From the NCBI RefSeq assembly GCF_029543155.1, contig NZ_JARQXA010000001.1:868001-932000 (forward strand): 64,000 nucleotides of DNA, read 5' to 3'. Under the pieces are notes generated by a model. The model made no database searches. It was not told where the DNA came from and saw only the letters and a list, made by a program, of their open reading frames with translations. Shown piece after piece: positions 26,193 through 34,825 of this stretch (its first letter is position 1; each line of letters starts with the position of its first letter). A program made the position numbers and the translations under genes. The stretch comes from Sphingomonas sp. HITSZ_GF. GTDB lineage: Bacteria > Pseudomonadota > Alphaproteobacteria > Sphingomonadales > Sphingomonadaceae.

Positions 26193-26444
26193 ATGCCCGG
26201 CCACAACCACGGACCCCAGATCAGGAACGGCGAACTCTACGAGAAACTCCGTGCCGAGGGGAATTCGAAGGAGAAATCCGCCCGAATCGCCAATGCCGAG
26301 GCGGCAGGCACGCTCGACCATCCCGGCGGCACGCTCGAAAGCCGCTCGAAGGAGCAGCTGTACGACGAGGCGAAGGAGATCGGCATCGAGGGGCGCTCGA
26401 AGATGGACAAGGACGCGCTGATCGACGCGATCCGCGAGCATTGA
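26193..26444 (+). CDS. Small protein with C-terminal Rho-N/SAP-like helical motif
   Basis: An 83-residue, highly charged soluble protein starting at the ATG at 26193, 7 nt after AAAGGAG. The N-terminal half (GPQIRNGELYEKLRAEGNSK) carries alternating charges. The C-terminal half, KEQLYDEAKEIGIEGRSKMDKDALIDAI, spans a helix-loop-helix like that of Rho termination factor N-terminal and SAP domains, which bind nucleic acid. It resembles uncharacterised small proteins (DUF7218-like, from memory). It is divergent from purF and followed at 6 bp by a family B repeat. A nucleic-acid-related role is only a suggestion. Confidence 0.75.
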   Translation: MPGHNHGPQIRNGELYEKLRAEGNSKEKSARIANAEAAGTLDHPGGTLESRSKEQLYDEAKEIGIEGRSKMDKDALIDAIREH

Positions 26445-26449
26445 ACCAT

Positions 26450-26524
26450 CGTCATCCCGGCGAAAGCCGGGATCTCAGGCCGCATGCGCCCTTGCATGAG
26501 ACCCCGGCTTTCGCCGGGGTGACG
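26450..26524. repeat. Bipartite palindromic repeat, family B
   Basis: CGTCATCCCGGCGAAAGCC to GCTTTCGCCGGGGTGACG, with a shorter spacer than its relatives. It lies between the small charged protein gene and hisI, ending 19 bp before the hisI start codon. Confidence 0.9.
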
Positions 26525-26543
26525 GCTGGGGTAGAGCCGGTTC

Positions 26544-26900
26544 GTGGATACCGATCGCGAAACGGGCAGCACGCTCGACCCGAAATATGACGCCGCCGGC
26601 CTGATCACGGCGGTCTGCACCGATCCCCAGGGCACGGTGCTGATGCTGGCGCACATGAACGCCGAGGCGCTCCAGGCAACGCTCGACACCGGCGAGGCGA
26701 CCTTCTGGTCGCGCAGCCGCGGCCGCTTGTGGAAGAAGGGCGAGACGTCGGGCCATGTCCTCAAGGTGATCGAGGCGCGGATCGATTGCGATCAGGACGC
26801 GGTCTGGCTCAAGGTCGAGCCGCACGGCCCCGCCTGCCACACCGGTGCGCCGAGCTGCTTCTACCGGGTGATCGAAGGCGGAAAGCTGGTCCGGAAGTGA
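26544..26900 (+). CDS. hisI: Phosphoribosyl-AMP cyclohydrolase
   Basis: Third step of histidine synthesis: opens the purine ring of PR-AMP to give ProFAR. The 118-residue single-domain form has no HisE fusion. [18 protein letters not shown] (about residues 54-71) and [19 protein letters not shown] (about 80-98) carry the Zn and Mg ligand cysteines, aspartates and histidine. The GTG at 26544 is the only plausible start downstream of the repeat. No other his gene is near, so it is an isolated member of the pathway. Repeats flank it on both sides, and a promoter is not obvious. Confidence 0.96.
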   Translation: MDTDRETGSTLDPKYDAAGLITAVCTDPQGTVLMLAHMNAEALQATLDTGEATFWSRSRGRLWKKGETSGHVLKVIEARIDCDQDAVWLKVEPHGPACHTGAPSCFYRVIEGGKLVRK

Positions 26901-26925
26901 AGCGCGCGCGCTATAATCCTGAGCC

Positions 26926-27004
26926 GTTCCCCGGCGAAAGCCGGGGCCCAGGGTTTCTCTGCCGCGTCGCTTATGACCCTGGGCCCCGGCTTTCGCTGGG
27001 GAAC
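26926..27004. repeat. Bipartite palindromic repeat, family A
   Basis: GTTCCCCGGCGAAAGCCGG to CCGGCTTTCGCTGGGGAAC. The spacer TTTCTCTGCCGCGTCGCTTA is, in reverse complement, nearly the spacer of the elements at 47579 and 61586, so this copy is inserted in the opposite orientation. Confidence 0.92.
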
Positions 27005-27022
27005 AAATCAGTCCTTGGAGCC

Positions 27023-27508
27023 ATGCTCCTTCTCGCCGCCTGCTCCTCCGGCAGCGCCCCTACCGACAAACCCCAGCCGCCCCAGGACCTCGAAAAGGCC
27101 GCGATCGAACGCGGCCTCGTCCGCAATCCGGCGGACACCGACATTGCCGGCCTCTATGCCCGCGATACCGATCGCGTCTGCATCGTGCCCGACGAGGAGC
27201 TCGGCTACCGGGTCGGCGCATTCGTCGACTATGGCGACCGCATCACCTGCAGCGGCACTGGCCGGGCGAGTCGGGTGGGGGAGGCGCTGCATATCGAGTT
27301 CGGCGAGGACGGCAGTTGCTCGTTCGACGCCAGATATGACGGCGACAAGATCGCCTTCCCGGGCGCGCTGCCCGATGGTTGCACCAAGTTCTGCGCGAAG
27401 CGTGCCTCCTATGCCGGCCTCGAAGTCTCCCGCCTCAGCGAGTCGGCCGCCGAAGCCGCCGCAATGCGCGACGCCAACGGCAAGCGGCTCTGCGGCGCTG
27501 ACAAATAG
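27023..27508 (+). CDS. Putative lipoprotein of unknown function
   Basis: A 161-residue frame with a lipobox-like LLLAAC directly after the Met (Cys at residue 7). The signal is unusually short and has no basic n-region. The true start may lie upstream inside the family A repeat, or the repeat insertion may have replaced it. The mature part has pairs of Cys (CIV, ITCSG, GSCSFD, CTKFC, RLCG), suggesting disulfides in an exported protein, and a GlyAsp-rich beta region. No family was recognised. The clean frame and codon use support a gene; the start is uncertain. Confidence 0.62.
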   Translation: MLLLAACSSGSAPTDKPQPPQDLEKAAIERGLVRNPADTDIAGLYARDTDRVCIVPDEELGYRVGAFVDYGDRITCSGTGRASRVGEALHIEFGEDGSCSFDARYDGDKIAFPGALPDGCTKFCAKRASYAGLEVSRLSESAAEAAAMRDANGKRLCGADK

Positions 27509-27525
27509 CCGTCGCCCGCCAGAAT

Positions 27526-27607
27526 CGTCATCCCGGCGAAAGCCGGGATCTCAGGCGGAGGTGCAGGGAAGGAGCCGCACGAGATCCCGGCTTTCGCCGG
27601 GATGACG
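27526..27607. repeat. Bipartite palindromic repeat, family B
   Basis: CGTCATCCCGGCGAAAGCC to GGCTTTCGCCGGGATGACG, with the conserved spacer ending GGAGCCGCACGAGATCC as in 45897-45976. It lies between the lipoprotein and MerR genes. Confidence 0.92.
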
Positions 27608-27665
27608 GAATGGATCAAAGACGGACATAACGAGTTGACGTTCACGTAAGGGGAAAGTATTTTCC

Positions 27666-28091
27666 ATGGCCATGAACGCACCCGCCTTTCCGCTCGAAGC
27701 CCTGGCGCCGATCGAGCCGCGCCCGGATCGCGACGCCTTCACCATCTCGGACTTGTGCGCCGAATTCTCGGTCACGCCGCGCGCGCTGCGCTTCTACGAG
27801 GACGAAGGGCTGATCGCCCCCGAGCGCCGCGGCACGTCGCGTGTCTATTCGCACCGCGATCGTGCGCGGCTTGCCTGGATCCTGCGCGGCAAGCGCGTCG
27901 GCTTCAGCCTCGCCGAGATCCGCGAGATGATCGATCTCTACGATGTCGGCGACGATCGCAGCACCCAGAAGCAGGTCACGCTCGAGCGCTGTCTCGAACG
28001 GATCGAACTGCTCGAAAACCAGAAGCGCGACATCGACGCGCACATCGCCGAGCTCCAGCAATTCGTCGACCTGCTCAAAAGCAGCGACTAA
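27666..28091 (+). CDS. MerR family transcriptional regulator
   Basis: A 141-residue cytosolic DNA-binding protein. The winged HTH is at about residues 26-65 (FTISDLCAEFSVTPRALRFYEDEGLI, then RVYSHRDRARL). A dimerisation coiled coil lies at about 105-138. There are no metal-binding cysteines of the MerR/CueR type, which fits the fatty-acid/branched-chain catabolism subgroup. It lies 17 bp upstream of an acyl-CoA dehydrogenase on the same strand, so it probably regulates that operon. A second ATG at 27672 is also possible. Confidence 0.9.
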   Translation: MAMNAPAFPLEALAPIEPRPDRDAFTISDLCAEFSVTPRALRFYEDEGLIAPERRGTSRVYSHRDRARLAWILRGKRVGFSLAEIREMIDLYDVGDDRSTQKQVTLERCLERIELLENQKRDIDAHIAELQQFVDLLKSSD

Positions 28092-28108
28092 CCTCCGAGG
28101 ACCCTGAA

Positions 28109-29911
28109 ATGCCCCAATATACCCCGCCGGTGCGCGACACGCGCTTCATCCTCGAGCAGGTGATCGGCCTTGATCGCTACACCAACCTGCCCGGTTTCGA
28201 GAACGCGACCCCCGACACGGTCGACGCGGTGCTCGAGCAGGGCGGCCAGTTCGTCGCCGAAGTGCTGTTCCCGCTCAACCATTCGGGCGACCAGGAAGGC
28301 TGCAAGCGGCATGACGACGGCAGCGTCACCACTCCGGCGGGCTACAAGGAAGCCTACACCCAGTTCGTCGAGAGCGGCTGGGGCACGCTGAGCTTCCCCG
28401 AGACCTTTGGCGGCCAGGGCATGCCGCACGTCATCTCCACCGCCTTCCAGGAGTTCATGATCTCCTCGAACATGGCCTTCGCCATGTATCCGGGCCTCAC
28501 GCACGGCGCGATCGCCGCGCTCCTCGCCAAGGGGTCGCCCGAGCAGCAGGAGAAGTATGTCCCCAAGATGGTCGCGGGCATCTGGGGCGGTACGATGAAC
28601 CTCACCGAACCGCAGTGCGGCACCGATCTCGGCCTGATCAAGACCAAGGCCGAGCCCAATGCCGACGGCTCGTACAGCATCACCGGCACCAAGATCTTCA
28701 TCTCGTCGGGCGAGCACGACCTGACCGAGAACATCATCCATCTCGTCCTCGCCAAGACCCCGGGCGCGCCGGACAGCACCAAGGGCATCTCGCTGTTCGT
28801 GGTGCCCAAGTTCCTGGTCAACGACGACGACAGCCTGGGCGCGCGCAACGCGGTCAGCTGCGGCTCGATCGAGCACAAGATGGGCATCCACGCCAACTCG
28901 ACCTGCGTGATGAACTATGACGGCGCCACCGGCTGGCTCGTCGGCGAGGAGATGAAGGGCCTCGCCGCGATGTTCATCATGATGAACGCCGCGCGTCTCG
29001 GCGTCGGCCTCCAGGGCCTCGGCGTCGGCGAAGTCGCGCTCCAGAACGCCGTCCAGTACGCGCATGACCGCCGCCAGGGCCGCGCGCTCACCGGCCCGCA
29101 GGAACCGGCGGAAAAGGCCGACACGCTGTTCGTCCACCCGGACGTCCGCCGCATGCTGATGGAAGCCAAGGCGCAGACCGAGGGCATGCGCGCGCTCTGC
29201 CTGTGGGGCGCGCTCCAGGTCGATCTCGAGCATGCCGCCGCCACCGAGGAGGAGCGGCAGCTCGCCGCCGATCTGGTCGGCCTGCTCACGCCCGTCATCA
29301 AGGGCGTCGGCACCGATATCGGCTACAAGGTCGCGACCGACAGCCAGCAGGTCTATGGCGGCCATGGCTACATCGCCGAATGGGGCATGGAGCAGTACGT
29401 CCGCGATGCCCGCATCTCGATGATCTATGAAGGCACCAACGGCGTCCAGGCGATGGACCTGGTCGGCCGCAAGCTCGCCATGAACGGCGGCCGTGCGGTT
29501 CAGGCCTTCTTCAAGCTGGTCGCCGAGGAAGCCGCCGCGGCCAAGGGCGACGAAAAGCTCGCCACGCTGGCCGAAGGGCTGGAGAAGACCCTCGGCCATC
29601 TCCAGGGCGCGACGATGTGGCTCGCCCAGAACGGCTTCAAGAACCCCAACGATGTCGGCGCCGGCGCCTATCCGTACATGCAGCTCACCGGCACGGTGGC
29701 GCTCGGCCTGATGTGGCTCCGCATGGCCAAGGCGGCGCTTGCCGCGCTGGCCACGGGCGAGGGCGATGCCAGGTTCTACGAAGCCAAGCTGGTCACCGCC
29801 CGCTTCTTCGCCGAGCGCTTCTTCCCCGACGCGAGCGGCCTGCGCCGCAAGATCGAGGCGGGCAGCGAGAGCGTGATGGCGCTCGATCCGGAGCTGTTCC
29901 GCGCGGCGTAA
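28109..29911 (+). CDS. Acyl-CoA dehydrogenase (long form with C-terminal extension domain)
   Basis: A 600-residue FAD enzyme introducing a C2-C3 double bond in an acyl-CoA. The order is a short N-terminal domain (about 1-35), alpha domain, beta domain with the LTEPQCGTDLG flavin segment (about 163-173), C-terminal helical domain with YGGHGYIAEWGMEQYVRDAR (about 412-431) and YEGTNGVQAMDLVGRK (about 436-451), and an additional C-terminal domain (about 475-600). This layout matches the DmdC/FadE5-like group rather than short-chain types. Chain-length specificity is unknown. It follows the MerR gene by 17 bp and is probably in its regulon. Confidence 0.92.
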   Translation: MPQYTPPVRDTRFILEQVIGLDRYTNLPGFENATPDTVDAVLEQGGQFVAEVLFPLNHSGDQEGCKRHDDGSVTTPAGYKEAYTQFVESGWGTLSFPETFGGQGMPHVISTAFQEFMISSNMAFAMYPGLTHGAIAALLAKGSPEQQEKYVPKMVAGIWGGTMNLTEPQCGTDLGLIKTKAEPNADGSYSITGTKIFISSGEHDLTENIIHLVLAKTPGAPDSTKGISLFVVPKFLVNDDDSLGARNAVSCGSIEHKMGIHANSTCVMNYDGATGWLVGEEMKGLAAMFIMMNAARLGVGLQGLGVGEVALQNAVQYAHDRRQGRALTGPQEPAEKADTLFVHPDVRRMLMEAKAQTEGMRALCLWGALQVDLEHAAATEEERQLAADLVGLLTPVIKGVGTDIGYKVATDSQQVYGGHGYIAEWGMEQYVRDARISMIYEGTNGVQAMDLVGRKLAMNGGRAVQAFFKLVAEEAAAAKGDEKLATLAEGLEKTLGHLQGATMWLAQNGFKNPNDVGAGAYPYMQLTGTVALGLMWLRMAKAALAALATGEGDARFYEAKLVTARFFAERFFPDASGLRRKIEAGSESVMALDPELFRAA

Positions 29912-29933
29912 GGCTGCCGGGAGCCTCTAACCA

Positions 29934-30394
29934 GTTCCCCGGCGAAAGCCGGGGCCCAGGGCCGCGGAGTACGACCTATCGAGGGCGTCGCAGCTACCCA
30001 GCTGCGGCGCCCTTGCAATGTTGGAATGTTCTATATATGTTCCAACGCCTCCTCGTTGGAGGGCGGGCGATGGAGAAGCAGGGCTTCGTCTACATCATGG
30101 CCAGCGGTCGCAACGGCACGCTGTACATCGGCGTCACCAGCGATTTGCCGAAGCGCGCATGGGAACATCGGACAGGTGCGGTCGAGGGTTTCACGCGCGA
30201 ACATGGTTGCAAGCTGCTCGTGTGGTACCAAGCGTCCGAGGATTTGGATGCAGCACGCCTGCGCGAGCTTCAGATGAAGAGGTGGAAGCGCGCCTGGAAG
30301 ATCGAGCTGATCGAGACGATGAATCCTCGATGGAAGGATCTCGCCGCTGATCTAAGCCCTTCATAACCCTGGGCCCCGGCTTTCGCCGGGGAAC
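29934..30394. mobile_element. Candidate nuclease-bearing repeat element: GIY-YIG gene between inverted family A arms
   Basis: The left arm GTTCCCCGGCGAAAGCCGG...(29934-29961) and its reverse complement (30367-30394) have the same orientation as the two halves of an ordinary family A repeat. The usual 20-40 nt spacer is replaced by a 108-nt leader and a GIY-YIG gene whose stop codon directly abuts the right arm. The leader holds small inverted repeats (CGCAGCT/AGCTGCG near 29989-30006, GTTGGAA/TTCCAAC at 30020-30046). The layout suggests an autonomous form of the repeat; mobility is an inference. Confidence 0.5.
30070..30366 (+). CDS. GIY-YIG nuclease family protein
   Basis: A 98-residue single-domain protein of the small GIY-YIG (YhbQ/UPF0213-like) type, related to the UvrC N-terminal endonuclease. 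The active-site set is complete: Tyr8 in FVYIMAS, Tyr19-Ile-Gly in LYIGVTS, Arg29 and His33 in KRAWEHR, Glu66 in RELQMK, and Asn85 in MNPRW. The GGAGGG ribosome binding site at 30058 precedes the ATG by 6 nt. The gene lies exactly between two inverted repeat arms, with TAA touching the right arm, which ties the nuclease to the repeat family. It could cut DNA hairpins at such repeats. Its biochemical role is unproven. Confidence 0.9.
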   Translation: MEKQGFVYIMASGRNGTLYIGVTSDLPKRAWEHRTGAVEGFTREHGCKLLVWYQASEDLDAARLRELQMKRWKRAWKIELIETMNPRWKDLAADLSPS

Positions 30395-30438
30395 AGATTG
30401 CCCTGTACGGCTCCCCGGCGAAAGCCGGGGCCCAGGGT
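30367..30438. repeat. Family A repeat halves in tail-to-tail order
   Basis: The right-type arm (30367-30394, CCCTGGGCCCCGGC start) is followed after 17 nt by a left-type arm (30412-30438, TCCCCGGCGAAAGCC start). The order is reversed relative to all other family A elements. The first arm is the right boundary of the GIY-YIG cassette, and the second looks like the start of another copy. Confidence 0.9.
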
Positions 30439-30511
30439 ACCGGAAGACCGCTCTTTGAGATTGCCGGATAGAACCCGCCTCTAGGCGTGTACTTCGTGTA
30501 CTTTGACCGCC

Positions 30512-31945
30512 TCAGCGCGCCGGCTCGGTAGGCCGCGGCGTCGGCGAAGGCTTCGGCACAGGCAGGGTGAAGCTCACCGCGCCCTTGCCCTGCGCCGGCA
30601 CATTGGTCGGCGCGGCGACCGGCGGGGCCACGACGTCCACCTTGCGGCGCACGCCGGTCAGCGGCGTCGGGCCGGGCAGGGGCGTTGCCCCGGGCACCGG
30701 CGTAGCGGCAGCCACCGGCTCCGTCACCTGCACGCGCATGCACTGCACCGGGCTCGGCCGGCGGAACTGGCCGCAATTCCACAGCGCCTTGGCGAAGCCC
30801 TGGGTCTCGTCGCGCAGATAGGAGAAGGACATGGTCGAAACCTGCGCACTCGACAGCGGCAGCTTGGCGGGCGTCTGCTTCGCATCGGCCCAGGCCATGA
30901 ACTTGCAATAGGGCCGCTCGCCGCAGGTCCGGATCGCCAGCGCGGCAAAGGCATCGGGGTTCATGCCCTTGGGCAGGGTGAGCATGAAGTTGTTCTGGTC
31001 GCCACCCTCGCTCGCCATCGGCGCCGGCACCGCGCTCTGCGGGATCGAGGCGGGATCGATGAACGCGCCGTCGGTGCCCACCGCGCCCGGCAGCAGCGCG
31101 TCGAGCGTGGCGTCTCCGGTGAAGTTGGGCGAGAGCCGGGCCATCAGCGCGACGTTCGGCTCGACCCCGGTATAGGCGCGGTTGAACGCGGGCGGCGTGC
31201 CCCACCAGCCTGCCCAGCGGAAGAACAGGTGCGTATGCACCTCGGTGATCTTCTCCAGGCTGGCGCTCCAATAGGGCACCACCCAATCGGTATGGTAGTG
31301 CGTCGCATGGCCGACCGCGGCATAGACCGAGCCGGTCAGCGCGGTGCGAGCGATGTAGCGCGCGCGCTCCCAGGCCGCGGCGGTCGGCGTATAGCGCAGC
31401 ATCGCACCGTCGCAGGTGAAGGTGAACTGGCAGCCGGTCGAGCGCTCCGATCCCTGGAAGACGACGCCGCAGATCGACTTGGGGAAGGCCGGGTGGCGGG
31501 CGCGGTTGATGATCACCTGCGCCACCGCGCGCTCGCCAACCGCATCGTCGCCCGCCTCGTAATAAACCGCGGCGGCCAGGCAATCGACGGCGCGGGCCCG
31601 GCTCAGCTCCTCGCCGAAGATGCGGAACGGGCGCGCGGCGGGATTGGGCAGGGTCGAGAAGGGGATGGTGGCGTTATAGGCACGCGCATCGTCCGGGTTG
31701 ACGACCTGCAGCTCGACCGGCTCGACCGGCGGCAGCTCGGTCTTCGGCACCACGCGGTGCGACACCACCACAGGACCGCGCTTGTGCACCACTGTCCGCG
31801 GCGTGTGCGCGACCAGCCATAGCGGCAGGGCGATGGCGGCGAGCATGACGAGCGCAAGCACGGCCGCCAGCAGCGGCGAGACGCGCAGCGAAGGTGCTCC
31901 GGGCGTAGCAAGGGAAGGGAGGGTCGGCATGGGGTCGCGCCCCAT
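30512..31945 (-). CDS. Cell wall hydrolase of the SleB/CwlJ (Hydrolase_2) family
   Basis: A 477-residue protein with one N-terminal membrane anchor (about residues 24-46) and a periplasmic Hydrolase_2 domain at about 118-235. That domain contains YYEAGDDAVGERAVAQVIINR with the proposed catalytic Glu, and STGCQFTFTCDG. The C-terminal 80 residues are rich in Pro, Thr and Val (PGATPLPGPTPLTG) and probably extend into or along peptidoglycan. In spore formers the family cleaves cortex; in sphingomonads it is a general peptidoglycan lytic enzyme by inference. Start options are 31945 and the in-frame ATG at 31930, both with weak binding sites. Confidence 0.85.
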   Translation of the reverse strand: MGRDPMPTLPSLATPGAPSLRVSPLLAAVLALVMLAAIALPLWLVAHTPRTVVHKRGPVVVSHRVVPKTELPPVEPVELQVVNPDDARAYNATIPFSTLPNPAARPFRIFGEELSRARAVDCLAAAVYYEAGDDAVGERAVAQVIINRARHPAFPKSICGVVFQGSERSTGCQFTFTCDGAMLRYTPTAAAWERARYIARTALTGSVYAAVGHATHYHTDWVVPYWSASLEKITEVHTHLFFRWAGWWGTPPAFNRAYTGVEPNVALMARLSPNFTGDATLDALLPGAVGTDGAFIDPASIPQSAVPAPMASEGGDQNNFMLTLPKGMNPDAFAALAIRTCGERPYCKFMAWADAKQTPAKLPLSSAQVSTMSFSYLRDETQGFAKALWNCGQFRRPSPVQCMRVQVTEPVAAATPVPGATPLPGPTPLTGVRRKVDVVAPPVAAPTNVPAQGKGAVSFTLPVPKPSPTPRPTEPAR

Positions 31946-32019
31946 AACGCAGAACTATGCAGGTTGGAACCATCACGGCATCGCAATGCCGCGAGGCCTG
32001 GCTCAACCTGGCACGCGGC

Positions 32020-32340
32020 TCATTCCGGCCAGAAGCCGGTCGCCTCGCACATGTCCCAATGGTCCGCAGCGCCCAGCTTGCAGGCTGCGCCGGTGGTCTC
32101 GCCGCTGCACTGCTTCACTTCGCGCTGGTAGCGCTTGTAGCAACTCTCCGGCCGGGCCGACGCAGGAGTCGACACCGCGGCCCGCGACGCCGGCTTGACA
32201 GCTTTGGTGGAAACTGGGGCGGCCGCCACGCTGCGCGCCTCGGCCGGTGTCTCCAGCCCGCGCTGCTTCCCCCCGAAAGCCAGCGGCCACCCCAGATAAA
32301 TGGCGAGCATCACACTCACCAGGATCATCGCATTACGCAC
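32020..32340 (-). CDS. Hypothetical exported or membrane-anchored protein (106 aa)
   Basis: A 106-residue protein with a hydrophobic N-terminal segment (AMILVSVMLAIYLGWPLAFG, about residues 4-23) acting as signal or anchor. A low-complexity Ala/Ser/Pro stretch follows (about 30-62), then a short Cys-containing C-terminal part (SCYKRYQREVKQCSGE, ACKLG, DMCEATGF) with four cysteines that could form two disulfides. No family was recognised. It lies between the SleB-type hydrolase and cysK on the same strand but with separate gaps of about 75 bp on each side. Confidence 0.6.
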   Translation of the reverse strand: MRNAMILVSVMLAIYLGWPLAFGGKQRGLETPAEARSVAAAPVSTKAVKPASRAAVSTPASARPESCYKRYQREVKQCSGETTGAACKLGAADHWDMCEATGFWPE

Positions 32341-32417
32341 TGGATTCCCCCCGGAACACCGCGTTTCTTCCCCGACTCGGAAAAGCTAGCGTTAATCCGG
32401 CGTTAATTCCAGTGGAC

Positions 32418-33338
32418 TCAGCTCTCCGGAAGGAAGTCCGGAACGCTCAAATAGCGCTCACCTGTATCATAATTGAACCCCAGGACGCGGACGCCCTCGG
32501 GAAGGTCGGGCAGCTTCTGCAGAATCGCCGCCAGAGTCGCGCCCGAAGAGATGCCCACCAGCATGCCTTCCTCGCGGGCGGCACGGCGCGCCATGTCCTT
32601 GGCGACGCCCGCATCGACCTTGATCACGCCATCGATCGCGTCGGTATGCAGGTTGCGCGGCACGAAGCCCGCGCCGATGCCCTGGATCGGGTGCGGGCCG
32701 GGCTGGCCGCCCGAAATCACCGGCGAGAGCTCGGGCTCGACGGCATAGACCTTCACATTGGGCCAGCTCTTCTTCAGCGTCTCCGCAACACCGGTGATGT
32801 GGCCGCCAGTGCCGACGCCGGTGACCACCACGTCGATCGGCGTATCGGCGAAGTCGTTCAGGATCTCCTGCGCCGTGGTGCGGTGATGCACGTCGATGTT
32901 CGCGGGGTTCTCGAACTGCTGCGGCATCCAGGCGCCGGGCGTGGTCTCGACGATCTCCATCGCCCGCTCGATCGCGCCCTTCATGCCCTTTTCGCGCGGC
33001 GTCAGGTCGAAGGTCGCGCCATAGGCGAGCATCAGGCGACGGCGCTCGACCGACATGCTCTCGGGCATGACCAGCACGAGCTTGTAGCCCTTCACCGCGG
33101 CGACCATCGCCAGGCCGACGCCGGTGTTGCCGCTGGTCGGCTCGACGATCGTGCCGCCGGGCTTCAGGCTGCCGTCCTTCTCGGCCGCCTCGATCATGGC
33201 GAGCGCGATTCGGTCCTTGATCGAGCCGCCGGGATTGGTCCGCTCCGACTTGATCCACACTTCCGCATCGGGGAACAGCTTGCTCACCCGGATATGCGGC
33301 GTGTTGCCGATCGTCTCGAGGATGGTGTTGGCCTTCAT
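32418..33338 (-). CDS. cysK: Cysteine synthase A (O-acetylserine sulfhydrylase)
   Basis: PLP enzyme making L-cysteine from O-acetylserine and sulfide. The 306-residue form starts at the ATG at 33338. The Schiff-base Lys41 is in NPGGSIKDR, the phosphate loop is SGNTGVG, the glycine loop is [12 protein letters not shown], and a late PDF/LPES segment ends the protein. It overlaps the stop of the upstream MFS gene as ATGA, so the pair is translationally coupled. This is unusual for cysK, which normally stands alone, and hints that the transporter could move cysteine, a thiol or another amino acid derivative. Confidence 0.95.
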   Translation of the reverse strand: MKANTILETIGNTPHIRVSKLFPDAEVWIKSERTNPGGSIKDRIALAMIEAAEKDGSLKPGGTIVEPTSGNTGVGLAMVAAVKGYKLVLVMPESMSVERRRLMLAYGATFDLTPREKGMKGAIERAMEIVETTPGAWMPQQFENPANIDVHHRTTAQEILNDFADTPIDVVVTGVGTGGHITGVAETLKKSWPNVKVYAVEPELSPVISGGQPGPHPIQGIGAGFVPRNLHTDAIDGVIKVDAGVAKDMARRAAREEGMLVGISSGATLAAILQKLPDLPEGVRVLGFNYDTGERYLSVPDFLPES

Positions 33339-34663
33339 GTCGTCATCTCCTTGGGAGGAATCTCGAGATTGGCCGGAGGATCGAAGGTGCGAGCCTGCCT
33401 GAGCTCCGGAAATAGCTTGGCCCATGCCAGCGTGACAAGCACGGCGCCGATGCCGCCGCCCACCACTGCGGCGACCGGCCCGATCAGCGCGGCGAGGAAG
33501 CCCGATTCGGCCTCGCCCAGCTCGTTCGAGCCCGATACGAACAGCGTTGAGACCGCACCGACGCGGCCGCGCATCTCGTCAGGCGTATAGAGCTGGATCA
33601 GCGACTGGCGGACATAGACCGAGACCATGTCGGCCGCGCCGACCACGAACAGCGCGACAAGCGCGAGCAGCACGGCCGGGGAAAGGTCATGCCCCACCGC
33701 GGAGGGGCCGAGCACCGGCACCAGCAGCGGCGCCGACAGGCCGAAGGCGACCGTGGCCAGGCCGAACAATCCGACTGCGACCAGCATCTTCACCCCGACG
33801 TCGTATTTGAGCGGTCGCCAGGAGAACCAGAGCGCCGTCACCACAGCCCCGACCGCAGGCGCCGCGCGCAGGTGCCCCAGGCCCGCCGAACCGACCTGGA
33901 GGATGTCGCGGGCATAGACCGGCAGCATCGCCGTCGCGCCGCCGAGCAGCACGGCGAACAGGTCGAGCGAGATGGCGCCGAGCACGAGCCGGTTGCGCCG
34001 GACATAATGGAGCCCGTCGACCATCTGCGCCCAGGGGCTGCCGCTGAACTTGGCGGCGCTACGTGGCACCTGGCCGATCAGCATCAGCAGCACGAAGGCG
34101 AGCAGGAACAGGCCGCCGGCCACCGCATAGGGCAGCCAGTCGGCGCCGGCATAGAGATAGCCGCCCATCGCCGGTCCGATCACCGTGCCGGCCTGCCAGG
34201 AAAGCGAGCTGAGCGCGATCGCGGTGGGCAGGATCTCCTTGGGCACCAGATTGGGTGAGAGCGCGCTCAGCGCCGGGCTGGCAAAGGCGCGCGCCACGCC
34301 CAGCAGCGCGGCAATGCCGAACAGCGCGGGCAGGCTGATCCTGTCCGTATAGGTCAGCACGCCCAATGCGATCGCGCAGCCGGCTTCCAGCGCGACGGCG
34401 GCGCGGGCCAGCCAGCGCCGGTCGAGCCGGTCGGCCACCCAGCCTGCGAAGAGCGAGAGAAACAGCAGCGGCAGGAACTGGGCGACGCCGATCAGGCCGA
34501 GCTGGAACGCCGCTTCCTTCACCGACATCGTCCGGCGGGCGATGTCGTACACCTGCCAGCCGATCACGATCACCATCGCCATTTGCCCGAGCGTGGTCGA
34601 AAGCCGGGCGAGGAAATAATAGCGAAAATTGGGGAAGGCGAACGGGTGCTTGGTTTCAACCAT
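33335..34663 (-). CDS. MFS transporter coupled to cysK
   Basis: A 442-residue inner-membrane protein with twelve hydrophobic segments. The MFS signature between helices 2 and 3, [14 protein letters not shown], and a similar [20 protein letters not shown] loop place it near the enterobactin exporter EntS / MFS_3 group. The start is taken as the ATG at 34663 ([19 protein letters not shown]); a longer version from 34726 would add 21 residues lacking MFS similarity. Its stop overlaps the cysK start by 4 bp. Export of a cysteine-derived or other small molecule is a context-based guess. Confidence 0.87.
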   Translation of the reverse strand: MVETKHPFAFPNFRYYFLARLSTTLGQMAMVIVIGWQVYDIARRTMSVKEAAFQLGLIGVAQFLPLLFLSLFAGWVADRLDRRWLARAAVALEAGCAIALGVLTYTDRISLPALFGIAALLGVARAFASPALSALSPNLVPKEILPTAIALSSLSWQAGTVIGPAMGGYLYAGADWLPYAVAGGLFLLAFVLLMLIGQVPRSAAKFSGSPWAQMVDGLHYVRRNRLVLGAISLDLFAVLLGGATAMLPVYARDILQVGSAGLGHLRAAPAVGAVVTALWFSWRPLKYDVGVKMLVAVGLFGLATVAFGLSAPLLVPVLGPSAVGHDLSPAVLLALVALFVVGAADMVSVYVRQSLIQLYTPDEMRGRVGAVSTLFVSGSNELGEAESGFLAALIGPVAAVVGGGIGAVLVTLAWAKLFPELRQARTFDPPANLEIPPKEMTT

Positions 34664-34825
34664 GTCCAAGCCTCTAGGCGCTTGTGCGACGCTATCGCAA
34701 CGAGCGATTGCTCCCGGCACCGACAAGCTGCGCCATCATCGGCACCTTCAGCTCCGATCGTCGGGAACCAGCGCGGCCGAGAACGGTTCTTTCGCTATCG
34801 AAACCAACCACTTGGAGAGGGAAAG

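Noticed and set aside
26450..27607. Closely spaced palindromes resembling a CRISPR array
   Set aside because: Spacing is irregular, genes lie between copies, the repeats are inverted bipartite units of two families, and there are no cas genes.
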